Shown: positions 31,890-32,689 of the stretch, piece by piece
How the letters are laid out: each line of letters starts with the position of its first letter
How positions within the stretch are numbered: position 1 is the stretch's first letter
Notes under the pieces: model-generated
What the model was told of the DNA's origin: nothing
What the model saw: only the letters and a program-made list of their open reading frames with translations
Databases searched by the model: none
Source: Parvularcula sp038745625
Lineage (GTDB): Bacteria > Pseudomonadota > Alphaproteobacteria > Caulobacterales > Parvularculaceae
Assembly: GCA_038745625.1 (NCBI GenBank)
Contig: JBCDLG010000028.1
Coordinates: forward strand, 1-32,689
Length of the DNA: 32,689 nucleotides
Direction of reading: 5' to 3'
Made by a program: the position numbers and the translations under genes

Positions 31890-32689
31890 ATGCCCGCGAT
31901 CGCCAGTCTTATTCTCGCTGCTGGTCACGGCACGCGGATGCGGTCGGAGACGCCCAAAGTTTTGCATAAGGTCGGCCACCTCGAAATGCTCGGACATTGC
32001 CTCAAAACGGCACGTGCTCTGGGTGCGGAGCGCTTAGGCGTGGTGATTGGCGCTGGCGGGGAGAAGGTGAAGCAAGCCCTTGGCTCGCTTGATCCGCAGG
32101 CAGAGGTCGCAGTTCAAGACCCACCACTGGGCACAGGTGACGCGGTCCGTGCGGGAATGTCGGTGCTCGAGGGGTTCGAAGGCATCGTCATCATCCTCTA
32201 TGGCGACACGCCGCTGCTTCGCCTCGAAACACTCACGGCGCTGACAGGTGCGGTGGAAGGCGGTGCGGCGGTCGCGGTTCTTGGTTTCGAGACGGATGAG
32301 CCTGGGCCCTATGGGCGTCTTGTTCTGGGGTCAGACGGACAGCTCACCCGCATCGTTGAGGCCAAGGATGCAAGTCCCGACGAGCTGGCCATCACGCTTT
32401 GTAATTCCGGCGTGATGGCGATGTCGAGCCAAGCGCTGAAGACTTATCTACCGAAAATTACCAATGACAATGCAAAGTGCGAGTATTATCTCACTGACCT
32501 CGTGGGCCTCGCGTCAGCGGCAGGCGAGACCCTGGCGACGGTGACGGGCACGGAGGATGAGGTCCTCGGCGTCAATGATCGCTCGGAGCTGGCCGCTGCA
32601 GAGGCGATCTATCAACGCCGCCGCCGCCGTGATGTGATGTTGAGCGGCGTGACCCTCATTGATCCTGACACGGTTTATTTCGCTCACGA
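31890..32689 (+). CDS. glmU: Bifunctional GlmU, N-terminal part (cut by the window end)
   Basis: GlmU acetylates glucosamine-1-phosphate and couples it to UTP to make UDP-GlcNAc for peptidoglycan and LPS. Visible are 266 codons: the uridylyltransferase loop LILAAGHGTRMRSETPKVLH (near 7-26), the PLGTGDAV and YGDTPLL motifs, NSGVMAM, and the start of the linker with the TLIDPDTVYF phrase that opens the left-handed beta-helix acetyltransferase domain. AAGGAGG lies five bases before ATG 31890. The rest of the gene is outside the window. GlmU supplies precursors for both murL/murD2 peptidoglycan synthesis and, possibly, the glycan locus. Confidence 0.95.
   Translation, partial: MPAIASLILAAGHGTRMRSETPKVLHKVGHLEMLGHCLKTARALGAERLGVVIGAGGEKVKQALGSLDPQAEVAVQDPPLGTGDAVRAGMSVLEGFEGIVIILYGDTPLLRLETLTALTGAVEGGAAVAVLGFETDEPGPYGRLVLGSDGQLTRIVEAKDASPDELAITLCNSGVMAMSSQALKTYLPKITNDNAKCEYYLTDLVGLASAAGETLATVTGTEDEVLGVNDRSELAAAEAIYQRRRRRDVMLSGVTLIDPDTVYFAH

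Noticed and set aside
1..32689. CRISPR arrays, insertion sequences or prophage genes
   Set aside because: No spaced repeats, transposase, integrase or phage structural genes were seen on either strand.

Overview
The window looks like the chromosome of a GC-rich alphaproteobacterium. The grounds are single-copy PntB transhydrogenase, a 2,3-bisphosphoglycerate-dependent GpmA, a glutamate-epimerase (MurL) route to D-Glu in peptidoglycan, small proteins of alphaproteobacterial type, and dense start-stop overlaps. I cannot name the genus; a marine Parvularculales- or Hyphomonadales-like bacterium is only a guess.

Layout. Bases 1-5293 are a rightward housekeeping block: the 3' end of an acyl-CoA thioesterase, pntB, a small membrane protein, a lipoprotein of the endonuclease/exonuclease/phosphatase family, gpmA, an alpha/beta hydrolase and a small membrane protein. 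tRNA-Asp(GUC) follows at 5358-5434, then about 550 bases with no convincing gene. From 5989 to 28375 lies a large surface-glycan locus, by eye lower in GC than the flanks. Bases 28372-30944 carry murD2 and murL on the minus strand. The right end holds a small conserved protein, a strong orphan terminator, and the 5' two thirds of glmU, cut by the window edge.

The glycan locus has four parts. (i) A GtrA/GtrB/GtrII-type glucosylation module (6910-9958), with gtrB convergent to the other two genes. (ii) A divergent pair of operons centred on about 13150. Leftward are two FkbM methyltransferase paralogues and two other methyltransferases. Rightward are a coiled-coil protein with tandem C-terminal repeats, an FkbM-like protein with a long coiled coil, an FkbM methyltransferase with a helical N-terminus, and a 1023-residue multidomain glycosyltransferase. 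(iii) A leftward operon of a GT2 enzyme and a Wzm/Wzt-type ABC exporter. (iv) A radical SAM/SPASM protein, a two-methyltransferase fusion, a GT2 enzyme, and gmd plus fcl, which make GDP-L-fucose.

How it fits together (inference). gmd/fcl supply GDP-L-fucose to the GT10-like C-terminal domain of the 1023-residue enzyme. The same enzyme carries an exostosin-like domain and a third N-terminal domain, so one polypeptide may add several sugars. At least seven recognisable or probable SAM-methyltransferase domains suggest a heavily methylated glycan. Export would be ABC-dependent, with no Wzx/Wzy in view. The most distinctive items are the triple-domain glycosyltransferase, the methyltransferase/coiled-coil protein that may act as a terminator or length ruler, the unannotated repeat protein beside it, and murD2-murL adjoining the locus. 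No insertion sequence, CRISPR array or phage gene was seen.
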